Notes: generated by a model from the sequence alone, not told the origin. A stretch of DNA of 23,952 bases from Prevotellaceae bacterium (GCA_022508635.1 JAFLUV010000010.1:1-23952); one strand, 5' to 3'; counted from the stretch's first letter, positions 14,880-23,458 are shown. Translations and numbers: made by a program.

Positions 14880-16037
14880 ATGCAGTGGATAAACCGAATC
14901 CGTCAGGTGAAGATAGGCTTGGCTATGCTTGCCGTTGTGCTTAGTGTAGCCTCGCTCGTTGTTTCACATTTCTTAGTGCGTGATCTCAAGGTGGAGGAAC
15001 AGCGTAAAATGGAAATATGGGCAGAGGCGATGCGTTCACTGAACAATGCAGACGAGACCACTGACCTCACGCTCGTCTGGACGGTACTCAACAGCAACAA
15101 TACGATTCCCGTCATTGTCCTCGACAGCGAAGGGCATGTGCAGGACTTTCGCAACATAGAGGAATTAACGACGTCGGCTACTGCGCTCGACACGCTTGTC
15201 CTGCACCGTGCGCTCTCCATGCGCCGTGCCGGACGCGCCATCCGTATCAATCTCGGCGATGCCGACTATATGGAGATATGTTATGACGACAGTCTTATTC
15301 TTCGTCGCCTCGCTTGGTGGCCTTATGTGCTGTTTGGCGTGGTACTCATCTTTGTCGTCGTTGTAATTTTTGCTCTGCTCAGCAGCAAGAAGGCGGAACA
15401 GAACAAAGTCTGGGTAGGACTGAGCAAGGAGACGGCCCATCAGCTCGGTACGCCCATCAGCAGCCTTATGGCATGGTACGAAGTGCTACGCGAGACATAT
15501 CCCGATGACCCGCTGCTGCCAGAGATGGGTAAGGATGTTCAGCGCTTGCAGCGCATTGCAGAGCGGTTCAGCAAAATTGGATCACAGCCGGAACCCAAGC
15601 CAGAGAATCTCAATGAAGTGCTCTCCACTGTCGTACAATATATCAGACGTCGCACAAGTAATCGTGTCACCATAGTCTGTCTGTTGCCGGATGAATCCAT
15701 CATCGCCTCTATCAGTGTGCCTCTCTTCGAATGGGTCGTTGAGAATCTCTGCAAGAATGCAATCGATGCAATGGACGGCAATGGCAGCATCACCCTGACG
15801 GCACGCGAAGAGCTGGATTGTATCAGCGTGGAAGTGAGCGATACGGGTAAGGGCATACCCAAAAACCGCTTCAGCTCCGTCTTTACCCCGGGCTATACCA
15901 CGAAAAAACGCGGGTGGGGACTTGGATTGTCGCTTGCCAAACGCATAGTAGAGGAGTATCATGACGGGCGCATTTATGTGAAAAATTCCGAAATAGGGAA
16001 GGGTACAACTTTCCGTGTTGAACTCAAAAAGCACTAA
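14880..16037 (+). CDS. Sensor histidine kinase (orphan)
   Basis: The 385-residue product has transmembrane helices at about 12-33 and 147-168, enclosing a periplasmic sensor part of about 110 residues. The cytoplasmic part has an H-box KETAHQLGTPISSL with the phospho-acceptor His187, then HATPase_c boxes: N-box VVENLCKNAIDAMDG (287-301), G1 DTGKGIP (321-327), F-box FTPGYTTKKRGWGLGL (335-350), ending in GKGTTFRVELKK. Such membrane kinases phosphorylate a response regulator, but no regulator gene lies nearby, so the partner is unknown. It starts 132 bases after the divergent C11 gene; I see no clear TAnnTTTG box in that gap. It ends 64 bases before yceD. Confidence 0.92.
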   Translation: MQWINRIRQVKIGLAMLAVVLSVASLVVSHFLVRDLKVEEQRKMEIWAEAMRSLNNADETTDLTLVWTVLNSNNTIPVIVLDSEGHVQDFRNIEELTTSATALDTLVLHRALSMRRAGRAIRINLGDADYMEICYDDSLILRRLAWWPYVLFGVVLIFVVVVIFALLSSKKAEQNKVWVGLSKETAHQLGTPISSLMAWYEVLRETYPDDPLLPEMGKDVQRLQRIAERFSKIGSQPEPKPENLNEVLSTVVQYIRRRTSNRVTIVCLLPDESIIASISVPLFEWVVENLCKNAIDAMDGNGSITLTAREELDCISVEVSDTGKGIPKNRFSSVFTPGYTTKKRGWGLGLSLAKRIVEEYHDGRIYVKNSEIGKGTTFRVELKKH

Positions 16038-16061
16038 TATCGCATTTTTTCACACTAAATG

Positions 16062-16094
16062 TTGTACAAGTAATCGTTTTTTTTTGTAATTTTG
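16062..16094 (+). promoter_or_regulatory. Probable promoter of yceD-rpmF-fabH-era
   Basis: TTG (16062-16064) and TAATTTTG (16087-16094) are separated by 22 bases, slightly longer than the ideal. The box ends 7 bases before the yceD ATG at 16102, so the transcript would have almost no leader. Confidence 0.55.
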
Positions 16095-16101
16095 CAGCCC
16101 G

Positions 16102-16599
16102 ATGGGAAAACTGGATGGTTATAAGATTGATTTGAAGGGTATGGCTGACGATAATGTGTCGTATCGTTGGCATGCCGACAATGATTTCTTTTCCGCCGTT
16201 CAGGGTCCGGAAATCAGGCAGGGACAGCTTGACGTTGCATTGTGGGTGAAGAAAACGCCAGAAGTCTATGACTTGGAGTTTCATTTGCAGGGCATGGTAC
16301 AAGTGACATGTGATCGATGCCTCGAACCCATGGATCAGCCCATTGATGCCCTGTGTACACTTCGTGTGAAAATGGGTAGCGAATATGACGATGACGGCGA
16401 CGTGGTCACCATTCCCGATGGTGAAGGCACTATCAATGTGGCTTGGAATATCTACGAGTTCGCAGCTCTGCAGATACCTTTGCGCCATGTGCACCCCAAA
16501 GGAAAGTGCAAAGTCCTTTTGCCTGAGCTCTCAGCCAATGAGGAAGGACTTGATCCACGATGGGACGCGTTGAAGGCGTTAGTTAAGAACGACAAATAG
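16102..16599 (+). CDS. YceD/DUF177 family protein
   Basis: The 165-residue acidic protein has the DUF177 layout, with VQVTCDRCLEPMDQPI at about 67-81 (Cys70 and Cys73 forming the conserved CxxC) and INVAWNIYEFAALQIPLRHV at about 111-130. The family is generally encoded just before rpmF (L32), as here, and in some bacteria and plastids has been linked to 23S rRNA accumulation. It is the first gene of the rpmF-fabH-era cluster; the L32 start is 31 bases downstream. The exact molecular role is not defined. Confidence 0.88.
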   Translation: MGKLDGYKIDLKGMADDNVSYRWHADNDFFSAVQGPEIRQGQLDVALWVKKTPEVYDLEFHLQGMVQVTCDRCLEPMDQPIDALCTLRVKMGSEYDDDGDVVTIPDGEGTINVAWNIYEFAALQIPLRHVHPKGKCKVLLPELSANEEGLDPRWDALKALVKNDK

Positions 16600-16630
16600 A
16601 AAACTGTAAAACATTAAATAATAAGAACAA

Positions 16631-16810
16631 ATGGCACATCCTAAAAGAAGACAGTCCAAGACAAGGACGCTCAAGAGAAGAACTCATGACAAGGCTGTAG
16701 CTCCCGCACTGGCAGTATGCCCTAATTGCGGCGAGTACCATATCTACCACACGGTTTGCCCTGCTTGTGGTTATTACCGTGGCAAGGTTGCCATCGAAAA
16801 GGAAGCCTAA
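16631..16810 (+). CDS. rpmF: 50S ribosomal protein L32
   Basis: A 59-residue protein starts MAHPKRRQSKTRTLKRRTHD and contains a zinc-ribbon, CPNC at 30-33 and CPAC at 43-46, followed by GYYRGKVAIEKEA. This is the Cys-containing (C+) form of L32, which needs zinc. L32 is a large-subunit protein near the peptide exit side. It lies between yceD and fabH as in many bacteria; a hairpin at 16826-16890 separates it from fabH. Confidence 0.95.
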   Translation: MAHPKRRQSKTRTLKRRTHDKAVAPALAVCPNCGEYHIYHTVCPACGYYRGKVAIEKEA

Positions 16811-16825
16811 AAATTAAAATTAGAG

Positions 16826-16890
16826 ACGAAGGTTAGAGATTAGAGATTTAGGCAAACTGCAGTAAATCTTTAATCTCTAATCTGTTTCGT
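16826..16890 (+). terminator. Long hairpin between rpmF and fabH (terminator or attenuator)
   Basis: The arm 16830-16850 (AGGTTAGAGATTAGAGATTTA) pairs with 16863-16883 through about 21 bp with two G-U pairs, and a further ACGAA (16826-16830) / TTCGT (16886-16890) lies just outside, around a 12-base loop. There is no long U-run after it, so it may only partly stop transcription between rpmF and fabH. It ends 17 bases before the fabH ATG. Confidence 0.6.
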
Positions 16891-16907
16891 TATCCTCCAA
16901 GAAGCCA

Positions 16908-17990
16908 ATGGAAAAGATAAATGCTGTCATAACCGGCGTGGGCGGGTATGTGCCCAACTATATCCTCGACAACGAGGAGATGTCACGGATAGTAGATACG
17001 AGTGACGAGTGGATCATGGAACGCATTGGCGTTAAGACGCGCCACATTCTCAAGCCTGAGCAGGGGAGTGGTACGTCCTATATGATGTCGCGTGCCGTGA
17101 GCCAGTTACTGCGTAAGACACAGGTGGATCCAGAATCTGTGGAACTCGTCATTTGTGCCACGACAACGCCTGACTATTTTTTCCCTTCCACGGCTTCGCT
17201 TGTCATTGGCAAATGCGGCCTGACCGGTGCTTTTGGCTTTGACATGGAGGCTGCCTGTGCAGGTTTCCTCTATGCAATGGAGACGGGTGCGAATTTCATC
17301 CGTTCAGGCAGATACAAACGTATCATTGTCTGTGGTGGCGATCACATGAGCGCTATGACTAACTATGAGGATCGCAACACCTGTCCTATCTTCGGCGACG
17401 GTGCAGCCTGTGTCATGATGGAAGGCACGACGGAAGAGGTCGGACTCCTTGACGGTTGCTATCATGTGGACGGCAAGGGCTATCAGAACCTGCACATGTC
17501 GGCAGGTGGCTCTGCCAGAATGCCGAGTCATGAGACTGTTGATGCCCGTGAACATTTCGTTTATCAGGAAGGACGCGCAGTGTATAAGCATGCTGTGCTT
17601 AATATGTCATCTGCCGTGAAGGCCATCACAAAGCGTAACGGCCTGACAAAGGACGACATTGCATGGGTGGTGCCTCATCAGGCAAATATCAACATAGAGA
17701 TTTCTGTAGCAGAGCGCATCGGTGTTGACAGAGATCATGTCATGGTTAACATTGACCACATGGCAAATACTTCTGGCGGGACACTACCTCTCTGCCTGTG
17801 GGAATATGAGCCGCAACTTAAGAAGGGCGACAAGTTGGTTTTCACTGCTTTTGGTGCTGGCTTTACTTGGGGCGCAAGCTATATGGTGTGGGGTTACGAT
17901 GGTGCAAAGGAAGCATCCAAGGAGCCTGCCCAGTTCTATCAGGAAGGGCTCATGACCCGCGAAGAATGGTACGAACTCCGTAAGGGGTAA
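16908..17990 (+). CDS. fabH: Beta-ketoacyl-ACP synthase III
   Basis: The 360-residue product is a KAS III. The catalytic triad is visible: Cys117 in DMEAACAGFLYAM, His257 in WVVPHQANINI and Asn287 in HMANTSGGTLPL. The N-terminal TSDEWIMERIGVKTRH is also typical. It condenses acetyl-CoA or another short acyl-CoA with malonyl-ACP to start fatty-acid synthesis in the cytoplasm. It is longer than the E. coli enzyme (317 residues), partly through a C-terminal tail of about 30 residues ending YELRKG. It follows rpmF and precedes era by 40 bases, the standard fabH neighbourhood. Preference for branched primers cannot be judged from sequence. Confidence 0.94.
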   Translation: MEKINAVITGVGGYVPNYILDNEEMSRIVDTSDEWIMERIGVKTRHILKPEQGSGTSYMMSRAVSQLLRKTQVDPESVELVICATTTPDYFFPSTASLVIGKCGLTGAFGFDMEAACAGFLYAMETGANFIRSGRYKRIIVCGGDHMSAMTNYEDRNTCPIFGDGAACVMMEGTTEEVGLLDGCYHVDGKGYQNLHMSAGGSARMPSHETVDAREHFVYQEGRAVYKHAVLNMSSAVKAITKRNGLTKDDIAWVVPHQANINIEISVAERIGVDRDHVMVNIDHMANTSGGTLPLCLWEYEPQLKKGDKLVFTAFGAGFTWGASYMVWGYDGAKEASKEPAQFYQEGLMTREEWYELRKG

Positions 17991-18030
17991 AGCCGCAGTT
18001 TATTCCTTTCGCTATCCCCCGATATTTTCT

Positions 18031-18912
18031 ATGTTCAAGTCAGGCTTTGTCAATATCGTAGGCAACCCGAATGTCGGGAAGTCGACTCTCATGAATCTTC
18101 TGGTGGGGGAGCGTATCTCTATTGCTACCTTCAAGGCGCAGACTACGCGCCACCGCATCATGGGTATTCTCAACACACCTGAGATGCAGATATGCTTCAG
18201 CGACACGCCAGGCGTACTAAAGCCCAACTACAAGCTACAGGAGCAGATGCTCCAGTTCAGCGTGAGTGCCCTGCAAGATGCCGATGTGTTGCTCTACGTT
18301 ACTGACATGGTGGAGACACCTGACAAAAACGCTGATTTTCTTGAAAAGGTAAAGCAGCAGAAGGCTCCGGTTCTTGTACTCATCAATAAGATAGACCTGA
18401 GCGACCAGAAGGCGCTGGTTGAAAGGGTAGAACTGTGGCACGAGGCATTGCCCGAGGCGGAGATTGTGCCTATCAGTGCCTTGCACCGCTTCAATGTTGA
18501 CAATGTGTTGCGCCGCATACAGGAGCTCTTGCCTGAGTCGCCTGCCTATTTTGACAAGGACCAGTGGACGGACAAGCCGGCACGTTTCTTTGTTACTGAG
18601 ATTATTCGCGAGAAGATACTCCTCTATTATGACAAGGAGATACCTTACAGCGTGGAGGTTGTCGTAGAGCAATTCAAGGAGACGAGCAAGAACATCCGCA
18701 TCAACGCAGTCATTTTCGTGGAGCGTGAGTCGCAGAAAGGCATCATCATTGGGCATCAGGGCGTTGCCTTGAAGCGCGTATCCACCGAGGCACGCAAGAG
18801 CCTGGAGAGGTTCTTTGACAAGAGCATCTATCTCGAAGTCTTTGTCAAGGTAGACAAGGACTGGCGTCAGAGCGACCGCGCCATGAAGGCGTATGGGTAC
18901 AACTTGGATTAG
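18031..18912 (+). CDS. era: GTPase Era
   Basis: The 293-residue product has the Era GTPase domain: Walker A GNPNVGKSTL at 11-20, switch region FKAQTTRHRIMG, G3 DTPG at 58-61 and G4 NKID at 119-122. The C-terminal KH domain is visible as KGIIIGHQGVALKRV followed by VFVKVDKDWR. Era binds the 3' end of 16S rRNA and aids 30S maturation. It is the last gene of the yceD-rpmF-fabH-era set; the Der GTPase gene often found next in Bacteroidetes is absent, and a possible terminator and a new promoter follow at once. Confidence 0.96.
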   Translation: MFKSGFVNIVGNPNVGKSTLMNLLVGERISIATFKAQTTRHRIMGILNTPEMQICFSDTPGVLKPNYKLQEQMLQFSVSALQDADVLLYVTDMVETPDKNADFLEKVKQQKAPVLVLINKIDLSDQKALVERVELWHEALPEAEIVPISALHRFNVDNVLRRIQELLPESPAYFDKDQWTDKPARFFVTEIIREKILLYYDKEIPYSVEVVVEQFKETSKNIRINAVIFVERESQKGIIIGHQGVALKRVSTEARKSLERFFDKSIYLEVFVKVDKDWRQSDRAMKAYGYNLD

Positions 18913-18919
18913 GCCTTCT

Positions 18920-18954
18920 GCGGATAGGAGAAAAGACTCTTTCCCGCCTTTTTT
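18920..18954 (+). terminator. Possible intrinsic terminator after era
   Basis: GCGG (18920-18923) and CCGC (18944-18947) can pair, enclosing a small AAAG/CTTT stem, and are followed by CTTTTTTC. The hairpin is imperfect but the U-run and position after era fit, just before the next gene's promoter. Confidence 0.4.
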
Positions 18955-18955
18955 C

Positions 18956-18986
18956 TTGCATTGTAAGGAAGAAAAAAGTATCTTTG
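18956..18986 (+). promoter_or_regulatory. Promoter of the M60 metallopeptidase gene
   Basis: TTG (18956-18958), exactly 20 bases, then TATCTTTG (18979-18986). The leader to the ATG at 19031 would be about 40 bases. The position also argues against earlier in-frame ATGs at and after 18893. Confidence 0.78.
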
Positions 18987-19030
18987 CCTACAGAAACTGT
19001 TATACAAACCATAAAAAGCACATATATTAT

Positions 19031-22000
19031 ATGCAGAAGAACTACTTTGCGGGAACGTGCAGACTGCTGCTGGCGACCCTTGTTTCTTTTCTCCCTTCGG
19101 AAAGTTTTGCCCTGACGGAAGTCAATGTCGAAAAGGCTGGAACACTCTCCTCGCTCATCGAGACACCGGACAGCGAGCTCAAAGTGACGGGTGTCATCAA
19201 CGGTACGGACATCAAGTTTATCCGCGAACTGGTCGTAGCGGGGACAGTAACGTCGCTCGACTGGTCGGACGTGCGCATCGTGAGCGGTGGCGTAGCCTAT
19301 TTTGAGAGCTATAAGACGACGGACGACGTCATCGGCGAAAAGATGTTCTTTGAGTGCTCGAAACTCCAAACCATGGAACTGCCTTCCACCGTGACGTCCG
19401 TCCAGACCAACGCCTTTGCGCGGTCGGGATTAAAGTCTATTGACATCCCCAATACTGTGAAAAGCCTGGGTGGCGATGCTTTTGCCTATTGCAGTTCGTT
19501 GCAGACGGTGATCATCGGTAAAAAGGTGAACCAGCTGAGCCAGGGTGTGTTCTACAGCTCACCTGTTAAGGCAGCCTACGTTAAGCCCGTGACTCCTCCC
19601 GGCACTCCGGCATATCTGTTCTCGTCAAATCCCAAAATCTATGTCTATACAGAAGCTCTGTCAGACTATAGGGATTCCAACTGGAAGACATACGGCACCA
19701 TCTCCGGAGGCTTGGAGAACACCTATCCGCAGGAACCGGATCCCTCTGACGTTGCAAAAGCCTTGTGCGCCAATTTCTTTGATGATGCTGCCTGCACGCA
19801 GTTGAAGTCCGAATATCAGGCAATGAGTGACGAAGAACTGACAGCAGCCCTTGCCGAAGCAGGGATGCCCGAACTGATGGTGGCGACAGCCCTTAAAGTA
19901 AAGAACGCAGACTGGGCAAATTACGAGCAGGACTTCCGCATCCACAGCTATAAACCTTACAGCGATGCCAGCTACTGGAACAGCAAAATGATGAGCACAG
20001 GCGGCTCATACATGGGAAATCCAACGGGTATCTATGCCAAGAATGACGGCGACGAGATTTATGTCTTTGTGGATGGCGACGTGCCGGCCGATGCCACGCT
20101 ATACGTCGCCGGCTGTGTAGAGAACCAGCTTATAACCAGTGCAAAGACGGGACAGAAGTTGGAAAAGGGTCTCAATGTCGTTGACGGAACGAAGGATGCG
20201 CTCTACTATATTGTATACGTTGCCGATACGAAGGCTATGAAGAAAACGCTTGACGAGTGGCCTGACATGAAGATTCATATAGAGGGCGGCGTGGTGAACG
20301 GCTACTATGATGTCAGCCGTCACAGCGACAGCGACTACCAAGCCCTCTTGAAGGCTGCCACCCTGCCACGCTTTACCGTCAGGGGCGGACATTCGCTCTA
20401 TCATCTCAAGACGACATCCTTCAAGACCGTCTTCCCGAAGAGCATCGACAAGAGCATCGCTTGGTTCGACAGCGTAGCTGTGTGGGAAAAAGAACTGATG
20501 GGCATGTGCGAGAGTGTTGCCTCAGGCAAGAAGGCAGGCTATCCTTGGTATCTGACGGGTGGCGAAGCCATCTATCCCATCTATTACAACAATCCGAACT
20601 TTGCCATCGAAGGCGAGCCCAGTGATGCCGGCTATGCCAATTCCTCGCCCTATCGTACATCCTACAACGGCATAGACTGCATCCGCAACTGTCTGGATGC
20701 GACGAATCCTGAGATGGACGACTGGTGTGCCGGACATGAGTGCGGTCACAACAACCAGGGAGCAATCAACCTGGAAGGCTGTGCCGAGGCGTCAAACAAC
20801 CTCTTCTCTAACTTAGTACGCTATCTTGACGGTCTCAACACGTCAAGCGGCTCTTCATTATCCACTGTTATGGAGGAATATGCCCGCCATGAGCCCTTCT
20901 ACTTCCGGGATGTGAATAGCCGTCTCCGTATGTATTGGAACCTCTATCTCTATTATCATCTGGGTCAGAAGAATACATCGTTCTATCCGGAACTCTTTAA
21001 GGCTTTGCGCAAGGACCCGCTGACTCTGTATAATTCTTCTAACAATAACAACGGAGGCTTGAAGTTTGTCCGCAAGGTATGTGAAGTGGCACAAGAGGAT
21101 CTTACCGACTTCTTTACCGTTTGGGGCTTTTTCGAGCCAATTAAGGCGACCACTATTGAGGATTATGGCTCACATCCTATTGCAGTCACGAATAGTACCA
21201 TTAACAGCACGAAGGCGAACATCGCCAAGTATGGGAAGAAGAACCGTGAGATAATTTTCGTGGAGGATCGCTCAGACTATGTGCTCTCTACGGGCTTCCT
21301 TCAGGCAGAGGGCGAGAAGCGTCGTGGCTCTGACCAGGTTGGACAGTACGGTGACCTCGGTCAGTTCTGGGATTACTGGCCGGATGCCTGTGCTCCTTCG
21401 GAGTATGTCTATTTGCAGGCTGATAGTCTCTATGCAATGGAAGGTACAGGCGGTTTGGGCTTCCTGATGCTTGATGCAGAGGGCAGCCTCAAGTATGCCT
21501 CTAATGCGAGGAACTTGTGTATTCCCAGAAGTATCGGTAGTGATTTTACCATCTATTCTTATGATGCTGATGGTTCGCTGCATGAGGTAGCCAGAGGCGG
21601 AAGCGGCATAGAGCGTGTTGATGTTGCCAGGGCTGGTCAGCTCTCTGATGAGTTGACGGACAAAGCCATTAAGACAACCATTACAGGAAAGATTAATAGT
21701 ACGGACATCAAATACCTGCGTGAACTCATTAATAATGGCAATCTCCTGTCAATTGACATGTCTGGCGCACAAATCATCAGTGGCGGTACGGCTTATTACA
21801 AAACTTACATGACCGCACTCAACTCGACGGGAGACTATACCTTCCAAGGTTTCAAGAAGCTGACCGCCATAAGTCTGCCTCAGGGATTGACGAAGATTGG
21901 TTCAAATAGTTTTTCCGGCTCTGGTCTGAAGATGATAGAAATCCCTGACAGGGTAACGACGGTGGGCGGTGATGCTTTTGCCTATTGCGACAAGCTTACT

Positions 22001-22384
22001 ACGGTCATTGTCGGCAAGGGTGTCAAGACGATGTCACAGGGTGTATTCTACAGTTCGGCCGTCAAAGATGCCTATGTGAAAGCACTCACGCCTCCGAGTG
22101 TCTCGAACTACCTTTTCTCCAGCAAGCCTGTCATCCATGTATATGCAAGTGTTGTCTCGAGGTACCAAGCATCCCGCTGGGCAGAGTTCGGCACCATTGT
22201 GGGCGACCTCGATGACCTCGAAGACATGATAGACGGCATAAGCCAGCCTGAAGCCTCTTACGAGGAGGAAATGGGTGGCCTTTCAGACGGAGAGTGCTTC
22301 GACCTCTTTGGTCGTCGTGTCGTCAATCTCAAGCCGGGTACTATTTATGTACGTGACGGAAAGAAACTTATGATAAGGAAGTAA
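19031..22384 (+). CDS. Secreted M60-type zinc metallopeptidase with two flanking BspA-like modules
   Basis: The 1117-residue product starts with a signal peptide (MQKNYFAGTCRLLLATLVSF, cleavage near 28). Residues 31-228 are a BspA-type leucine-rich-repeat module; 320 to about 720 hold an M60/enhancin-like peptidase with the zinc motif HECGH (569-573) and the likely third ligand Glu586 in AEASNNLFSN; a beta-rich part follows; residues 863-1059 are a second copy of the same repeat module. The last 30 residues (from ECFDLFGRRV to KKLMIRK) resemble the short C-terminal tails of secreted Prevotella proteins. M60 enzymes in gut Bacteroidetes cleave mucin-type glycoproteins; the substrate here is inferred only. 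The open frame extends back to 18893, but that start lies within era and upstream of the promoter; the ATG at 19031 gives the signal peptide. Single-gene unit. Confidence 0.87.
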   Translation: MQKNYFAGTCRLLLATLVSFLPSESFALTEVNVEKAGTLSSLIETPDSELKVTGVINGTDIKFIRELVVAGTVTSLDWSDVRIVSGGVAYFESYKTTDDVIGEKMFFECSKLQTMELPSTVTSVQTNAFARSGLKSIDIPNTVKSLGGDAFAYCSSLQTVIIGKKVNQLSQGVFYSSPVKAAYVKPVTPPGTPAYLFSSNPKIYVYTEALSDYRDSNWKTYGTISGGLENTYPQEPDPSDVAKALCANFFDDAACTQLKSEYQAMSDEELTAALAEAGMPELMVATALKVKNADWANYEQDFRIHSYKPYSDASYWNSKMMSTGGSYMGNPTGIYAKNDGDEIYVFVDGDVPADATLYVAGCVENQLITSAKTGQKLEKGLNVVDGTKDALYYIVYVADTKAMKKTLDEWPDMKIHIEGGVVNGYYDVSRHSDSDYQALLKAATLPRFTVRGGHSLYHLKTTSFKTVFPKSIDKSIAWFDSVAVWEKELMGMCESVASGKKAGYPWYLTGGEAIYPIYYNNPNFAIEGEPSDAGYANSSPYRTSYNGIDCIRNCLDATNPEMDDWCAGHECGHNNQGAINLEGCAEASNNLFSNLVRYLDGLNTSSGSSLSTVMEEYARHEPFYFRDVNSRLRMYWNLYLYYHLGQKNTSFYPELFKALRKDPLTLYNSSNNNNGGLKFVRKVCEVAQEDLTDFFTVWGFFEPIKATTIEDYGSHPIAVTNSTINSTKANIAKYGKKNREIIFVEDRSDYVLSTGFLQAEGEKRRGSDQVGQYGDLGQFWDYWPDACAPSEYVYLQADSLYAMEGTGGLGFLMLDAEGSLKYASNARNLCIPRSIGSDFTIYSYDADGSLHEVARGGSGIERVDVARAGQLSDELTDKAIKTTITGKINSTDIKYLRELINNGNLLSIDMSGAQIISGGTAYYKTYMTALNSTGDYTFQGFKKLTAISLPQGLTKIGSNSFSGSGLKMIEIPDRVTTVGGDAFAYCDKLTTVIVGKGVKTMSQGVFYSSAVKDAYVKALTPPSVSNYLFSSKPVIHVYASVVSRYQASRWAEFGTIVGDLDDLEDMIDGISQPEASYEEEMGGLSDGECFDLFGRRVVNLKPGTIYVRDGKKLMIRK

Positions 22385-22479
22385 AAATCGTCCATGAGCC
22401 GTTAAGCACAGAACGGAACAAAATGCAGTCGGGTGTTAAATAAACCTGGATAATTGATGCATGATTCCTAAAATATTTG

Positions 22480-22487
22480 TATCTTTG
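22480..22487 (+). promoter_or_regulatory. -7 promoter box of ddh
   Basis: TATCTTTG lies 40 bases before the ddh ATG at 22528. The nearest upstream TTG (22454-22456) is 23 bases away, longer than ideal. Confidence 0.6.
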
Positions 22488-22527
22488 TCGGCGAAATAAG
22501 AATAATCGTAACTAAAAGTAACAAGAC

Positions 22528-23427
22528 ATGGAGAAACTAAAAATTGCAGTTGTCGGTTATGGCAACATAGGAAAGTACACCGTGCAGGCCTTGCAGGAGG
22601 CTCCCGATATGGAGATCGTCGGTATTGTTCGCCGTAACGGTGCAGCTGATAAACCGCAGGAATTGGCTGACTACAAGGTGGTGAAGGATATCAAGGAGCT
22701 GGGCAAGGTGGATGTTGCAATACTGGCTACACCCACCCGTTCCGTTGAGGAGTATGCCCTTCAGTGTCTGGCTTTGGGCATCAATACGGTGGACAGCTTC
22801 GATATCCATACGTCTATCCTCGACTTGCGCCGCTCGCTTTCGACTGCCGCCAAGCAGCATGGGGCTGTGAGCATCATTTCTGCCGGATGGGATCCGGGCA
22901 GCGACAGCATTGTCCGCACATTGCTGGAAAGCCTTGCTCCAAAAGGGCTCACCTATACGAACTTCGGTCCGGGTCGCAGCATGGGTCATAGCGTCTGTGT
23001 TCGTAGCAAGGCAGGCGTCAAGGATGCCCTCTCAATGACCATCCCTGTGGGCGAGGGTATACACCGTCGCATGGTATATGTTGAGCTGGAAGAGGGCGCA
23101 AACCTCGAAGAAGTGACGAAGGCTATCAAGGCTGATCCCTATTTCTCCAGTGATGAGACACATGTCTTCCAAGTGGAGAGCGTGGATGCCCTGAATGATG
23201 TCGGGCACGGCGTAAACCTTGTCCGTAAGGGTGTGAGCGGTCAGACGCACAACCAGCTCTTTGAGTTCAACATGAAAATTAATAATCCAGCTCTTACCGC
23301 GCAGGTGCTCGTTAATGCTGCTCGTGCCACGATGAAGCAGCAGCCCGGAGCATACACGATGATTGAGATACCTGTCATTGACTACCTGCCTGGCGATCGC
23401 GAGCAGATTATCGGACATCTCGTATAG
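22528..23427 (+). CDS. ddh: meso-Diaminopimelate D-dehydrogenase
   Basis: The 299-residue product has an N-terminal Rossmann fold (IAVVGYGNIGKYTVQAL) and the Ddh signatures ISAGWDPGSDSIVRTLLES, TYTNFGPGRSMGHSVCVRSK and a C-terminal FNMKINNPALTAQVLVNAAR. It makes meso-2,6-diaminopimelate from tetrahydrodipicolinate, ammonia and NADPH in one step, feeding lysine and peptidoglycan synthesis. Length matches the family (about 300-325). It is alone, with its own -7 box and a strong terminator; no other lysine-pathway genes are adjacent. Confidence 0.93.
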   Translation: MEKLKIAVVGYGNIGKYTVQALQEAPDMEIVGIVRRNGAADKPQELADYKVVKDIKELGKVDVAILATPTRSVEEYALQCLALGINTVDSFDIHTSILDLRRSLSTAAKQHGAVSIISAGWDPGSDSIVRTLLESLAPKGLTYTNFGPGRSMGHSVCVRSKAGVKDALSMTIPVGEGIHRRMVYVELEEGANLEEVTKAIKADPYFSSDETHVFQVESVDALNDVGHGVNLVRKGVSGQTHNQLFEFNMKINNPALTAQVLVNAARATMKQQPGAYTMIEIPVIDYLPGDREQIIGHLV

Positions 23428-23458
23428 CATCAGCCCCTTTTAGGGAATAGTACAATAG

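Noticed and set aside
16826..16890. Repeated TTAGAGA units considered as a CRISPR or satellite repeat
   Set aside because: Only two or three short units arranged as hairpin arms; no regular spacers.
22399..22416. CCGTT/AACGG inverted repeat after the M60 gene
   Set aside because: A 5-bp stem without a U-tract; could form by chance.
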